64,000 bases of DNA from Corylus avellana (taxonomy: Eukaryota > Streptophyta > Magnoliopsida > Fagales > Betulaceae): assembly GCF_901000735.1 (NCBI RefSeq), contig NC_081544.1:22559900-22623899 (forward strand), in the 5' to 3' direction. The position numbers were made by a program, and so were the translations under genes. Of this stretch, positions 1 through 17,101 are shown piece by piece. Position 1 is the stretch's first letter, and the number at the start of each line of letters is the position of its first letter. The notes beneath the pieces are model-generated. The model did no database searches, was not told the DNA's origin, and was given only the letters and a program-made list of their open reading frames with translations.

Positions 1-264
1 TAAATATTATCTAAATAGTAAGAGAAATAATTCACGTCAATATTTTTTTTCATCTTCCCCATCTTATCCTACAAATTTAATAGATCCACCATTAGATTTG
101 TGGATCCATGTAGAACCCATATAAATTCAATGGTAGATTCATCTATTTACTTTGGAATGGTTAAAAGGTGGTTGAAAAATAAATGAATTCTATCAATTTT
201 CATTGTTCAATGTTCACTTATCCCACTTCGAACATTTAGTAAAACAGGAAAATCTTTAAAAAGT
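1..264. repeat. Left flank of LTR element, inverted copy of 13635-13910
   Basis: This AT-rich stretch reads as the reverse complement of 13635-13910 with scattered substitutions, and the homology runs up to the window edge. It directly abuts the LTR that starts at 265, just as 13635-13910 abuts the LTR ending at 13634. The last five bases (260-264, aaagt) are the reverse complement of the target duplication acttt seen around the complete element. The flank, and not only the transposon, is therefore present twice in opposite orientation. Confidence 0.75.
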
Positions 265-756
265 TGATGCAGATCGCAGAAGACTTCTGGTACTGCGCTT
301 GATCCTGCGATTGAGCGCACACGCTTGATTTCCCCTTGTACTGAGCTCAATCTTGCGATCAAATGAAAGATCGAGCGCACACGGGACGTATTGTTATTTT
401 TTTTTTCATATTTTATTGCTTAAAACAACGTTATTTTGTTATTAAATTAGGATTAGGGTTTTTAGGTGTCTATAGTTCGTATTTTACTAGGTTTATGAGT
501 CTTGGGTTATAAATATTTGCTTATAGCCTCTAGTTTATCAATTTATGTTGATTATTGATTTTTATTAATAAGAAGTACTTAAAGTTGAGTTTATTCCTCT
601 CTTTTCCTTCAAAACCTAGAGAGAGAAGATTTCTTAGATCATTAATAGAATTAAGATCTAGAAGTATTTATCCGCTGCTTATTGATGTTCTTCGCTGCAG
701 CCTACTAAGTCATGCTGCATCAGTTAGTATCAAAGTTCAAGTTACTTTCCATGAAT

Positions 757-1028
757 ATCTCCCCTAGAAAACCCTCTATCTCCAAGCCCCTTTACTAGGT
801 TGGGCAAGCTTGGATGCCCCTACTCCCAACAAGTTGTTGGTCGGGATCGTGGAACTATCGCTCGAGAAGTAAGCTGGTCTTTGTTTGGTCATAAGGATAA
901 TCATTCTTATTAGGTCAGAGGCGGCCGGCCGGGGGGTTACCCGCGATTGGTAATGGCATAACCAGAAGAGGGGTAGGGGAGAGAAGGTTACGCGCTGGGT
1001 AGCGCAGCGCATTTGTTTCAAGTACAGA
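757..1028. other. Insertion in the LTR element, possibly of mitochondrial origin
   Basis: The complete element at 13137-11709 runs straight from the bases just after its PBS into the motif GGGGAGGAGCAAC. In this copy about 270 bp separate the same two points. The inserted DNA is much more GC-rich than its surroundings, with a GGCCGGCCGG core near 925. At about 998-1027 it contains a stretch resembling the D-stem to anticodon half of plant mitochondrial tRNA-Pro (GTAGCGCAG, then CGCATTTGTTTCAAGTACAG). I infer organelle DNA (NUMT). The resemblance is from recall, not a search. Confidence 0.35.
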
Positions 1029-1506
1029 GGGGGAGGAGCAACTGTCTGACAGACATGAACGAAATGCACATGCACAGGGAGACAACACATAAGAAGCAAC
1101 TGGCGATTCGTTTGCAGCACATGGAGGAGAGGTTTGGTGGTCTAACTGTGTAGAAGAAGGGGCGTGCGTGCACCTAACACGAGGTCCCTACCGATCACTT
1201 GGACGACATGGATAGTCCGAGCGTTCCTTGTCGTCAACCAAGACCGTGTTACCTGCAGGCGGAATGCAGAAGGAATTTGATGCCGTTGGAAATTCCATCG
1301 TTGAGAGTGAACCTGTCAATCCTTATGCGGGGCGTGGAATGCGGAAGGAATTTCCAACGGCACAAGCCCATGCTATATCACGGGATGTAGGCGTCAAGCT
1401 CGACACCCGAAAAGAAAAGAAAAAAAATTCCGACAAAAGAGAGGGGCCTAGAGAGGTGGCAGAAAGTAGGAGTCAAATGGAGATCCGTTGGTGGCAACAC
1501 ATGGCT
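1029..1506 (+). pseudogene. Fragment of retroelement internal ORF
   Basis: Broken reading frames here match the N-terminal and middle part of the 273-residue frame at 12283-13104 (for example the EIRWWQHM and AQAHAISRD motifs). The fragment carries frame changes, and an extra segment near 1254-1300 appears to duplicate a neighbouring stretch. It ends at the truncation point of the element and is not expected to make a protein. Confidence 0.65.
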
Positions 1507-1545
1507 GGCGAAAGTGACCACTCTAATATTCTTTTGAGAAATATA

Positions 1546-1726
1546 TACATGATATTCTAATATGTATGCTAAAGTCTAATTATTTGAAAATTCTTTCGTG
1601 ACCACTCTAATATATAGTAAATTAATCAGCATTCACATTCAAGTTAATTTTTTTGACCTTTCTCTTTTGTCTCCTCATAATCTGTTTATCTTAGACATAG
1701 AAAAGCAGTAAAACGAAAGGTGATGG
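1546..1726 (+). promoter_or_regulatory. 181-bp block shared upstream of genes A, B, D and E (copy A)
   Basis: The block runs from TACATGATATTC to AACGAAAGGTGATGG and recurs with only one or two mismatches at 6625-6805, 39848-40028 and 46196-46376, each upstream of a reductase gene. Here it lies about 780 bp before the start codon. The sequence on either side differs between the A/B and D/E groups, so this is a discrete conserved unit. A regulatory role is inference; a small mobile element or a gene-conversion tract would fit too. Confidence 0.5.
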
Positions 1727-2419
1727 GCGCACTTGTTTTTATTATTGAACGATTGCCTAATTATATATATTGAAATGAATATATTCACGATTATTAGTAA
1801 TGAAAAAATTATGTAATGATTTCAATATATGAAAATTTGTCCATAAAAAATAAATAAATAAACGTTGGACATGACAAAAATAACATGCAACTTACATATT
1901 TATACAATAATTAAATTTTATTAATTTGTTAATATATTTTGTTAGTTATATTCTTTAATATTTTATTTTTAACCCTTTTTTTTTTTTATACTCCCCAACA
2001 TTCTTACTTTATATATTATATCAATCACTTTTGATTAGTTTTATTATTATTTAGACAAAAAATCAAGTACAAAACAAAACTCAACTCCAAACCAAAAACG
2101 TCAATACATGCCCATTGCCAAAGGCCATTTACTCATGAAGAATAAGTTTTATTTATTTATTGATTTATTTTGTGAGACAAGTGGAGAAACAAGTTGCCAA
2201 AGGCCATAAAACAAGTCATGAAGAATAAGTTAACTACGAAGATTACTGGCTAGGGTAGGCGCCGCCTGATACATATATAATAGCTATATGACGGACTTTT
2301 CAAGTGGATCGTCACCGCTGATCGACCCCTCACGTACGCACGGCCCAATTATATCCTCAGTGACATATAATGTGACGCAAATTTCACGTAACCAACATAA
2401 GCAGTGACATAAGCAATGA

Positions 2420-5173
<2,754 letters not shown>

Positions 5174-5439
5174 TAGTTTTTAGCCTGTCTTTTGCACATG
5201 TTGGTGTTGTTGTTTGTTACTATCTAACTTAATTGGTAACACAGTTTATTTTGGCAAAATAAAGTACACTTATTTGGGAAGAATAAAATGTTTTACCTTC
5301 ATGTATTCTCTATTTAGGGAAAAACAATAAATAGTATCTTTCTCCAAATAATGCAATCTTATTTATTAGGTAGTATGTTTCCTTCTACAGATAGAAAATG
5401 AATATGTAAGGTTTTTTAGTTGGTATGCATGAATCACAC

Positions 5440-6010
5440 TAAAACATAGGATGTGTACAAAATGAAGAATAACAAGAACACAACAAGTAAGAGACAAGTA
5501 TTTGCGTGGTTCGGCATTAACAATCCGACAAGGATCTCAACTTGTTTAATCTTACACTCTCAAAATGCATTTAAAAACCTTAACACCATGGAAGCACCTC
5601 AAATATCTTAAATCAACATATGTAGCCCAGATACATGTTACTTCATGCAGTCCAGCAAATTGATAATAAAAAAACCAAGCAGACTAGTCAGATTAAAACT
5701 ACAATACATTTTGATCTATACTAATGCCAGATTAACGAAATCTTACTAGCATTAGAAAGCTAATTCAAATAACTACAATTTTGTTCTTTGCGAAAACATT
5801 TCAATTTCAATGTTTACTCAATCAAAATTGGTTGTCAACAGAATGACAAAAATCAATCTCATGTACAGATCTTGCTTGACTCTCGCTCGAACAATATTGC
5901 GATAGGAATTTCGCTCAACCCTACCTCAAGCAAGATTGTGACTAATTGTGGGAGAGAAACGTTGCACGACACTTGCATGACGTTCGCTCGAGCAAGACTG
6001 TGATTATTTT
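5440..6010. repeat. Dispersed repeat downstream of gene A
   Basis: The part at about 5545-5851 is clearly related to 18150-18450 elsewhere in the window (shared motifs CACCATGGAAGCACC, TATGTAGCCCA and TACATGTTACTTCATG). It occurs again at 10624-10930 as part of the A/B duplication. The motif GCGTGGTTCGGC near 5504 is common in plant LTR repeats. No coding potential or clear termini are visible, so the class is unknown. Confidence 0.5.
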
Positions 6011-6188
6011 AATAAAGGGTAGCTTTGCAATTTTTCCTAGGGTTGCGTCCCTAATTTCCATTGAAGCAAAATAAGGGTAGCTTGTGTAATTGTACTCCAA
6101 ATATAAAAAAGGGTTAAGTACGATCTAATTATAATTTAAGGATGACAAGGTTGGTTCTTGTTTGGAATAGTGTGAAGCCTTGGACTTT

Positions 6189-6473
6189 TGATGCAGCGTG
6201 ACTTAGTGGACTGCAATGAAAAACATCAATAAGTAGTGGATAAATACTTCTACATCCTAATTCTATCAATGATCTAAGAAATCTTCTTGACAAAACTAGA
6301 TACTCTCTAGGTTTTGAAGGAAAAGAGAGTAATAAACTCAACTCTGAGTAATTCTCATTAATAAAAATCAATAACCAACATAAACTGATAAACTAGAGGC
6401 TATAAGCATATATTTATAGCCCAAGACTCCTAAACCTAGTAAAATACGAACTATAGACGCCTAAAAACCTTAA
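6189..6473 (-). mobile_element. Partial LTR of the non-autonomous element, cut by a gap
   Basis: It starts with the same TGATGCAG terminus and flanking acttt as the complete element at 11268 and is identical to it up to the N gap. It is the contig-end copy of 11268-11552; the rest would lie in or beyond the gap. It has the orientation of the element at 11268-13634. Confidence 0.8.
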
Positions 6474-6573
6474 NNNNNNNNNNNNNNNNNNNNNNNNNNN
6501 NNNNNNNNNNNNNNNNNNNNNNNNNNNNNNNNNNNNNNNNNNNNNNNNNNNNNNNNNNNNNNNNNNNNNNNNN
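6474..6573. other. Assembly gap, 100 N
   Basis: A run of exactly 100 N, a conventional size for a gap of unknown length. It separates the two near-identical gene A/B units. Confidence 0.99.
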
Positions 6574-6624
6574 CAACACATGGCTGGCGAAAGTGACCAC
6601 TCTAATATTCTTTTGAGAAATATA

Positions 6625-6805
6625 TACATGATATTCTAATATGTATGCTAAAGTCTAATTATTTGAAAATTCTTTCGTGACCACTCTAATATATAGTAAA
6701 TTAATCAGCATTCACATTCAAGTTAATTTTTTTGACCTTTCTCTTTTGTCTCCTCATAATCTGTTTATCTTAGACATAGAAAAGCAGTAAAACGAAAGGT
6801 GATGG
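6625..6805 (+). promoter_or_regulatory. 181-bp shared upstream block (copy B)
   Basis: Identical in content to 1546-1726, as part of the A/B duplication; it lies about 780 bp upstream of the gene B start codon. Confidence 0.5.
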
Positions 6806-7498
6806 GCGCACTTGTTTTTATTATTGAACGATTGCCTAATTATATATATTGAAATGAATATATTCACGATTATTAGTAATGAAAAAATTATGTAATGATT
6901 TCAATATATGAAAATTTGTCCATAAAAAATAAATAAATAAACGTTGGACATGACAAAAATAACATGCAACTTACATATTTATACAATAATTAAATTTTAT
7001 TAATTTGTTAATATATTTTGTTAGTTATATTCTTTAATATTTTATTTTTAACCCTTTTTTTTTTTTATACTCCCCAACATTCTTACTTTATATATTATAT
7101 CAATCACTTTTGATTAGTTTTATTATTATTTAGACAAAAAATCAAGTACAAAACAAAACTCAACTCCAAACCAAAAACGTCAATACATGCCCATTGCCAA
7201 AGGCCATTTACTCATGAAGAATAAGTTTTATTTATTTATTGATTTATTTTGTGAGACAAGTGGAGAAACAAGTTGCCAAAGGCCATAAAACAAGTCATGA
7301 AGAATAAGTTAACTACGAAGATTACTGGCTAGGGTAGGCGCCGCCTGATACATATATAATAGCTATATGACGGACTTTTCAAGTGGATCGTCACCGCTGA
7401 TCGACCCCTCACGTACGCACGGCCCAATTATATCCTCAGTGACATATAATGTGACGCAAATTTCACGTAACCAACATAAGCAGTGACATAAGCAATGA

Positions 7499-10252
<2,754 letters not shown>

Positions 10253-10518
10253 TAGTTTTTAGCCTGTCTTTTGCACATGTTGGTGTTGTTGTTTGTTACT
10301 ATCTAACTTAATTGGTAACACAGTTTATTTTGGCAAAATAAAGTACACTTATTTGGGAAGAATAAAATGTTTTACCTTCATGTATTCTCTATTTAGGGAA
10401 AAACAATAAATAGTATCTTTCTCCAAATAATGCAATCTTATTTATTAGGTAGTATGTTTCCTTCTACAGATAGAAAATGAATATGTAAGGTTTTTTTGTT
10501 GGTATGCATGAATCACAC

Positions 10519-11089
10519 TAAAACATAGGATGTGTACAAAATGAAGAATAACAAGAACACAACAAGTAAGAGACAAGTATTTGCGTGGTTCGGCATTAAC
10601 AATCCGACAAGGATCTCAACTTGTTTAATCTTACACTCTCAAAATGCATTTAAAAACCTTAACACCATGGAAGCACCTCAAATATCTTAAATCAACATAT
10701 GTAGCCCAGATACATGTTACTTCATGCAGTCCAGCAAATTGATAATAAAAAAACCAAGCAGACTAGTCAGATTAAAACTACAATACATTTTGATCTATAC
10801 TAATGCCAGATTAACGAAATCTTACTAGCATTAGAAAGCTAATTCAAATAACTACAATTTTGTTCTTTGCGAAAACATTTCAATTTCAATGTTTACTCAA
10901 TCAAAATTGGTTGTCAACAGAATGACAAAAATCAATCTCATGTACAGATCTTGCTTGACTCTCGCTCGAACAATATTGCGATAGGAATTTCGCTCAACCC
11001 TACCTCAAGCAAGATTGTGACTAATTGTGGGAGAGAAACGTTGCACGACACTTGCATGACGTTCGCTCGAGCAAGACTGTGATTATTTT
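10519..11089. repeat. Dispersed repeat downstream of gene B
   Basis: Counterpart of 5440-6010; its core at 10624-10930 is related to 18150-18450. Confidence 0.5.
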
Positions 11090-11662
11090 AATAAAGGGTA
11101 GCTTTGCAATTTTTCCTAGGGTTGCGTCCCTAATTTCCATTGAAGCAAAATAAGGGTAGCTTGTGTAATTGTACTCCAAATATAAAAAAGGGTTAAGTAC
11201 GATCTAATTATAATTTAAGGATGACAAGGTTGGTTCTTGTTTGGAATAGTGTGAAGCCTTGGACTTTTGATGCAGCGTGACTTAGTGGACTGCAATGAAA
11301 AACATCAATAAGTAGTGGATAAATACTTCTACATCCTAATTCTATCAATGATCTAAGAAATCTTCTTGACAAAACTAGATACTCTCTAGGTTTTGAAGGA
11401 AAAGAGAGTAATAAACTCAACTCTGAGTAATTCTCATTAATAAAAATCAATAACCAACATAAACTGATAAACTAGAGGCTATAAGCATATATTTATAGCC
11501 CAAGACTCCTAAACCTAGTAAAATACGAACTATAGACGCCTAAAAACCTTAACCCTAATTTAATAACAAAATAACGTCCGCTCGACGTTCGCTTAAGCGC
11601 ATGTGGGTGCTCGATCGCAGGATCGAGCACAGTACCAGGGGAAATCGAGCGTGTGCGCTTGA

Positions 11663-12264
11663 TCAAAGGATCGAGCGCAGTACCAGAAGTCTTCTGCGAT
11701 TTGCATCATTCTCCCCTTGTTGGAGAGAATTCGCCCTCGAGTTCGGCCGGCTCTTTTCATGGTCCTTCAGATGTCCAGTCAACTCATTCCACTCGGCCTT
11801 CCTCAAGATCAAGACAAGGCAACACCCCAAAATAAGCGTGACGCTTCTCATCATCGACATACCTCAATGTTTGTCGAGAAAGCCCCACACACAACTTGCA
11901 AATTCTTCGGATTTGCTGTACTTCTCTTGTTCCTTTTCCCTTCCACGTGCCATGAAAATACTCAAGAATGGGTCAGCCATTGTTTCCCTTGTGAACATAT
12001 AATTTTTCTCATCCGCATAAAACTCACCATAGTCATTATTAGGAGAATTTAAAATATCTTCAACCCCAAGGAAATCAACATAATCACCCTCTTCACCATT
12101 AAAATTATGCACTTCACCTGAAAAGTCTTCATCAAACTCTTCATAATCAACGATGTCACCCGTGGGCTCTTCATCTTCCAATTGGTCATCTTCGTCGGGG
12201 TAGAGGCGCCAAACATGGGAAAAAAACCCATCTTCTTCGTACTCCCCTCTAGGTCGGATGCCAA
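11663..12264 (-). pseudogene. Frameshifted 3' part of the element's internal ORF
   Basis: Downstream of the 273-residue frame, coding-like sequence continues in shifted frames: an acidic stretch rich in Asp and Glu, then a MADPFLSIFMARGREKEQ motif, then a SRANSLQQGEND tail next to the polypurine tract. The tail is of the kind that ends plant gypsy pol proteins. Stops and frame changes separate the pieces. Confidence 0.5.
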
Positions 12265-12282
12265 AGGTCCTTCAATTGGATC

Positions 12283-13104
12283 TTACTCATTGACATCATC
12301 ATCATAGGTCGGTGGAGAATCCCAATCCACAAACCCTAGTGAAGGATCTTCAACATCTTCATGCTCGAACTCTTCATTAGGGATCTTAGATTTCTGGAAT
12401 TTTTCATCAACAGGTTCACCTTGCTCCTCCACATATAGATTTGGTTGATGGATTTGAGGTTCACGAATGACGGTCAAGTTTGGCTGTCGCGGCATCTCCG
12501 CCTCAATCCGTGCCCTCTGTCGTTGAGGTTGTGCCCTACGACTGACAACCCCATTATATTCATCCACAAAGCATGGATATGGTTGATAGGGATTGCCAAA
12601 TTGGGTTGTGAGGGTCTGTAGCTTGTCCCACAGGATCTCTATCCATTCGTCCATGTGTTGCCACCAACGGATCTCTGTTTGACTCCTACTTTCTGTTGCC
12701 TCTCTAGGCCCCTCTTTTTTGTCGGAATTTTTTTCCTTTTCTTTTTGGGTGTCGAGCTTGACGCCTGCGTCCCTTGATATAGCATGGGCTTGTGCCGTTG
12801 GAAATTTCTTCCGCACTCCGTGCCCCGCATAAGAATTAACAGGTTTACTCTCAACAATAAATTTGTCTCCCGCCTCCATGTAACACGGTCTTGGTTGACG
12901 ATGATGAGCGCTCGGACCATCCATGTCGTCTAAGTGATCAATATTTACCCTGTGTTGGGTGCGTGCACACCCCTTCTTCTGCACAATTAGACCACCAAAC
13001 CTCTCCTCCATGTGCCACAAATGAATCGCTGGTTGCTCCTTACGTGCTGTCTCTATGTGCACGTGCACTTCGTTTATGTCCGTCAGATGGTTGCTCCTCC
13101 CCAT
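12283..13104 (-). CDS. Retroelement internal ORF, 273 residues, function unknown
   Basis: An uninterrupted frame that starts 19 bases downstream of the PBS on the minus strand. The product is hydrophilic, with a Lys/Glu-rich middle (about residues 115-140), an EIRWWQHMDEWIEILWDKL segment that may form a helix, and an acidic C terminus. It shows no zinc knuckle and no protease, RT or integrase motif. By position it would be a gag or leader protein, but I cannot recognise a gag domain. A broken relative lies at 1029-1506. Confidence 0.5.
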   Translation of the reverse strand: MGRSNHLTDINEVHVHIETARKEQPAIHLWHMEERFGGLIVQKKGCARTQHRVNIDHLDDMDGPSAHHRQPRPCYMEAGDKFIVESKPVNSYAGHGVRKKFPTAQAHAISRDAGVKLDTQKEKEKNSDKKEGPREATESRSQTEIRWWQHMDEWIEILWDKLQTLTTQFGNPYQPYPCFVDEYNGVVSRRAQPQRQRARIEAEMPRQPNLTVIREPQIHQPNLYVEEQGEPVDEKFQKSKIPNEEFEHEDVEDPSLGFVDWDSPPTYDDDVNE

Positions 13105-13634
13105 TCATGGAAAGTAACTTGAGCTCTGATACCAACTGATGCAGCGTGACTTAGTGGGCTGCAGCAAAAAATATCAATAAGCAGTGGATAAATACTTCTA
13201 GATCTTAATTCTATCAATGATCTAAGAAATCTTCTTGACAAAACTAGATACTCTCTAGGTTTTGAAGGAAAAGAGAGGAATAAACTCAACTCAAAGTAAT
13301 TCTCATTCATAAAAATCAATAATCAACATAAACTGATAAACTAGAGGCTATAAGCATAAATTTATAGCCCAAGACTCCTAAACCTAGTAAAATATGAACT
13401 ATAGACGCCTAAAAACCCTAACCCTAATTTAATAACAAAATAACGTCGTTTTAAGCAATAAAATATGAAAAAATAACATTACGTCCCGTGTGCGCTTGAT
13501 GTGCGCTCCAGCACATGTGGGCGCTCGATCTTGCACTCGATTGCAAGCTTGAGTGCAGTACCAGGGGAAATTGAGCATGCGCGCTTGATCGCAGAATTGA
13601 GCTCAGTACTAGAAGTCTTTTGCGATCTGCATCA

Positions 13635-13910
13635 ACTTTTTAAAGATTTTCCTGTTTTACTAAATGTTTGAAGTGGGATAAGCGAACATTGAACATTGAA
13701 AATTGAAAGAATTCATTCATTTTTCAACCACCTTTTAACCATTCCAAAGTAAATAGATGAATCCACCATTGAATTTATGTGGGGTCTACATGAATCCATA
13801 AATCTAATGGTTGATCTATTAAATTTGTAGGATAAGATAGGGAAGATGAAAAAAATACTAACGTGAATCATTTCTCTTACTATTTAGATAATATTTAAAT
13901 AAAGAAAAAA
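13635..13910. repeat. Right flank of LTR element, inverted copy of 1-264
   Basis: Homologous in inverse orientation to 1-264, starting at the base where the LTR ends. It begins with the target duplication acttt. The function and class of this flanking sequence are unknown. Confidence 0.75.
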
Positions 13911-14004
13911 AATGTCTCATCTAAAATTACCGCCATAGGCCTCTAAATTTATTGAGCCGAGCCTAACTAACATATTATGATATTAACTAGTTAGTATATA
14001 TATA

Positions 14005-14121
14005 TTCCCAAGGGATAGCTCAATCGACTGGGAACCACTCCTCATAAAATGGAAGTCACTAGCTAGTTCGAATCCACCTCCCCTATTTTCTTCCCCTTGT
14101 GCGGACATGTAAAAAAAAAAA
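14005..14121 (+). mobile_element. tRNA-derived SINE
   Basis: A pol III box A (TAGCTCAATCGACTGGG, 14016-14032) and box B (GTTCGAATCC, 14066-14075) lie about 50 bp apart, followed by a short body and an A-run at 14111-14121. Probable target-site duplications flank it (an actagt-tatatata stretch at 13986-14004 and again from 14128). This is the layout of plant SINEs. There is no cloverleaf, so it is not a functional tRNA gene. Confidence 0.75.
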
Positions 14122-14215
14122 CCAAAAACTAGTATGTATATATACAAACATATTAATATTAGTTTTTTTTTTTCAAATATATTGATTTTTTTTTTTTTTA
14201 GATCAGACTTGAACA

Positions 14216-15649
14216 TGTGTCGCTCATGCAGATTCTAGAGACACAAGAGCACATCCCAATTGTTGGATTTATCTGGGCACATCCTAACCGTCCCTTTCTT
14301 GTCATCTGCATTAAGTGAATTCAACTACCCCAACTTACTTCAAAGTTAATCAAACATCAGTGAATATAAGAGACCATACACATCTCACCATTTTGATCAT
14401 TCAATCCTATTAACCCTAAACACCATTAGAGAGCCTTGCATTTCTCTCTAGCATCGTTTCATTTTCTAGGTTACATTTCATTTTAGTTCACTTCTTGTCT
14501 ACTCTTTTCTCTATCTCCTATTGACAAAACCTTGTCATAGATTCACAGTTCTGATGTCATTGTTTGCCTTCGTGCTAGTAGGTCTCTCTCTCGAACATTT
14601 TATGGGATCTATTGCTACTTTTCTTTTTTGTCAATTATAAATATATATAAGTTCAAGGTTTAAGTTTTGTTTTCCATGATGGATTTGAAATTCATTTGCA
14701 CTTGTGGCTTCTACTTAGTGACGGTTTAAGACATTTTCGCAATGTCTTACTAATCTTTTCTATATTTTATTTTCCTTGCATAATTCAAAATTTTCAGATT
14801 TTCTCTTATTTTCTTGAGCTATTTCTTACATTTTATGGGGGAATGGAGATCCCAGTCGGCTAGCAATTTTTCATCTCCTTCAACCATTTTCTCACATTTT
14901 TCTAAATCAATTTTATTTTTTAACTCTTTTTTGCCCTACTTTCTCTTCTATCCCCAAGCTTTCTCTTTGATTTGATTTGATTTGATTTGATTTTATTTTA
15001 TTTTTTTGCAGAAGGATAATACACTACCTTGAGCTCGAACCGAGTGCTTGAGTGGCTCGACTCAAAATTACGTTTATAGCAAGCTCAAGCTCGAGCCCGA
15101 GCTACTATATCTACCCAGTGAGTTGACTTCGAACAAAGGTTTTTCAGCTCAGCTAAAGCTTGGCTTGTTTATATGTCCTCTAAAACGAGCCGGTTCGAGA
15201 TTGCCAAAACTCGGCTTGGTCTTGTTTATAGCTAGCCTTAGTTGTAATGATTAATGTTGATAGAATAACAGAAATCATATGTTTCCGCTGCTTTGTATTC
15301 TCTTTTTAAGGAGTACGGATCTCTCTGCCTTATTCCTTATGGAATGGAAATGAGAGGCAAACTGTGAAGTTAATTACCAGTTAATTAATTTTTCGGGCGC
15401 TATAGTAATATCCAAAAACAAAACCATTTTTATAAAATATACTTGGTTTTTAAAATCAAGGGAGTGTTAAATTTTTGTAAGGATAAAAATTTGACTAGTC
15501 CTTTGTACTTATAAACCGAGTCATTTTTATGTCCCCATGGACTAGTTTCAGTGGCGGAACCAGAAAATTATTATTGTAGGCGCCAAACTAAAATGATAAA
15601 CATACTTTAAAACATAAATGGAGGGCGAAACTATGAAAAGACGATCATT
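14216..15649. other. Intergenic sequence without recognisable gene
   Basis: No supported coding frame. It contains a (TTTGA)n run near 14969-14993, a stretch rich in GAGCTCGAG-like words at 15028-15190 (reminiscent of degenerate MITEs), and the words AGTGGCGGAACCAGAAA near 15551 that often mark repeat ends in plants. None can be assigned with confidence. Confidence 0.5.
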
Positions 15650-16510
15650 AGTGTTAGTATTTTTGTTGGCTCAATTTGGTTCCAAAATGCAGAGGCTACT
15701 GTTTATGGGCTCAAACACTGATATAAAATGCTCAGAATCAAATCTCCACCAAGCATAATGTAGATTCATGTGTCATGAATGTCCCTGCAAAGTTTTAGCT
15801 CAATCGGACCACAAACACCCATCGATCAAAGCTGTTGATCAAGGATCGACAGAATTTCCAGATTGTAGTGTGATGATTGCTAATTTTCGCCCTCTGCAGT
15901 CCCTGTCAGGACCGCAGTTCAAGAAACTCTATTTATACTCTGTAAGGCCCTGTCCGAATAGCCCATTAACTTGTTCAGACACCCCATACCTATTATGCCC
16001 AAAAACATGTTTTTAGTGGGCCCAGGTTTAGCGTTTGATGTACTGATATATATACATTATTATAGAAGAGAGATGCACGAATTTTAGAACCCTAGAATTC
16101 GTGTGAGGCTATGCTTGAGTGATTATTTTGTTGTAAGCCAAATTGATTCCTCTTAGAGGATTTTTGTTAATTTTGATTGTGTGCTTAATTGAAGTCTATC
16201 AGAAGGGTCCGATAAATGAGAATTATATTGAAGAAGATTGTGAGCGAGGAGACAAGTTGGAGGCTTGTCGATCGTATAGAGCCAAGGTTTTGCAAAGGGT
16301 TGTAAGTGTTCCTAGTGTCTGTAATCTCTGGATAATCTTTTGATAGTAATTTCCTGGGTTTTGTTGCCTCGGAGATGTTTTACTTTTAAAACGTTTTCTA
16401 AAAGGTTTCCTCTTCGTCACCAAAATCTTTGTGTTTGGTTTTACTTGTTTTTGGTGATTGTTTGCTTAGTTTTAAATATCCGCTAATTCCGCATAAATTG
16501 TGATATTTAA
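15650..16510 (+). mobile_element. Relic of a Sirevirus-like LTR
   Basis: The 3' half (about 16200-16480) aligns by eye with the end part of the LTRs at 20050-20220 and 35650-35830: TTTCCTGGGTTT, then CGGAGATGTTTTAC, then GGTTTCCTCTTCGTCACCAAA. The 5' half holds TGTCCGAATAGCCC-like words. It is much more diverged than the two LTRs of 19360-35916, so it is an older insertion of the same lineage. No internal region is attached. Confidence 0.6.
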
Positions 16511-17069
16511 ACCTGTTAAGTGTTTTTCAATTAGGAACAAAAAAATAAGTGAATACAGAAAGAAATGTCAGCCCAATTGAACAAAAAAAAAAATGCATAG
16601 AGGGTTCCAAGGTGTCCAAAGAATGCTTCTGAGAGTTTATGACAATCTGAATCGGATTTTTGGGTTACCGATTGATACCTTCCCTATTTATGCTTGTTTG
16701 TGGTTATATATATAAATATATGTGTGTCTCTTTAGTATATGTCGGTGTTTCATCATACTTAGTGCCTCTTTGTTTAAATTTCTAATATTTCTAGGTTTGT
16801 AGATTGAGATTCACGTAAAGCCAATGGAAGGAATGACATAATTTGTTTTCTTTTGTGTTTACTAACTATTATAATTTTAAAACAGAAAGAGAAGTTCATA
16901 GTTTTCAGTTTTTTTATTTTGATGTTGTAATGAGAGATCAATGTCCAAAGTGATCAGCTACCCTTTATACTCGATCTATCGTAACCTACAGTATTATTTG
17001 AAGTCTAATAGTACTATTTTTTTTTAATCTAAAAAGAACCTTGACACAACTACATCGCTACCCTTGTTA

Positions 17070-17101
<32 letters not shown>

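Larger units (their letters stand above)
265..1506 (+). mobile_element. Truncated non-autonomous LTR retrotransposon (left half)
   Basis: The LTR spans 265-722 and is bounded by perfect 8-bp terminal inverted repeats, TGATGCAG and CTGCATCA. It is followed at 725-736 by a degenerate copy of the initiator tRNA-Met primer-binding site (TAGTATCAAAGT against TGGTATCAGAGC). The internal part matches the complete element at 11268-13634 (opposite strand) and stops abruptly near 1506, inside the internal open frame, where the upstream region of reductase gene A begins. There is no 3' LTR here. A 270-bp foreign segment interrupts it at about 757-1028. Confidence 0.8.
11268..13634 (-). mobile_element. 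Complete non-autonomous Ty3/gypsy-type LTR retrotransposon
   Basis: LTRs lie at 13137-13634 (5', minus strand) and 11268-11708 (3'), with TGATGCAG / TGCATCA ends. The 5-bp target duplication acttt is present at both sides (11263-11267 and 13635-13639). The primer-binding site TGGTATCAGAGC (initiator tRNA-Met) is at 13123-13134 on the minus strand, and the polypurine tract ACAAGGGGAGAA at 11709-11720 adjoins the 3' LTR. The 1.4-kb interior has no protease, reverse transcriptase or integrase. The peptide remnant just before the polypurine tract resembles the C terminus of plant gypsy polyproteins, so I infer an internally deleted derivative mobilised in trans. Confidence 0.88.

Noticed and set aside
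776..1120. Minus-strand open frame of 114 codons
   Set aside because: It spans the junction between the foreign insertion and the retroelement interior, so it is accidental.
14005..14121. tRNA gene
   Set aside because: Box A and box B are present but no cloverleaf or acceptor stem forms, and an A-tail with flanking repeats indicates a SINE.
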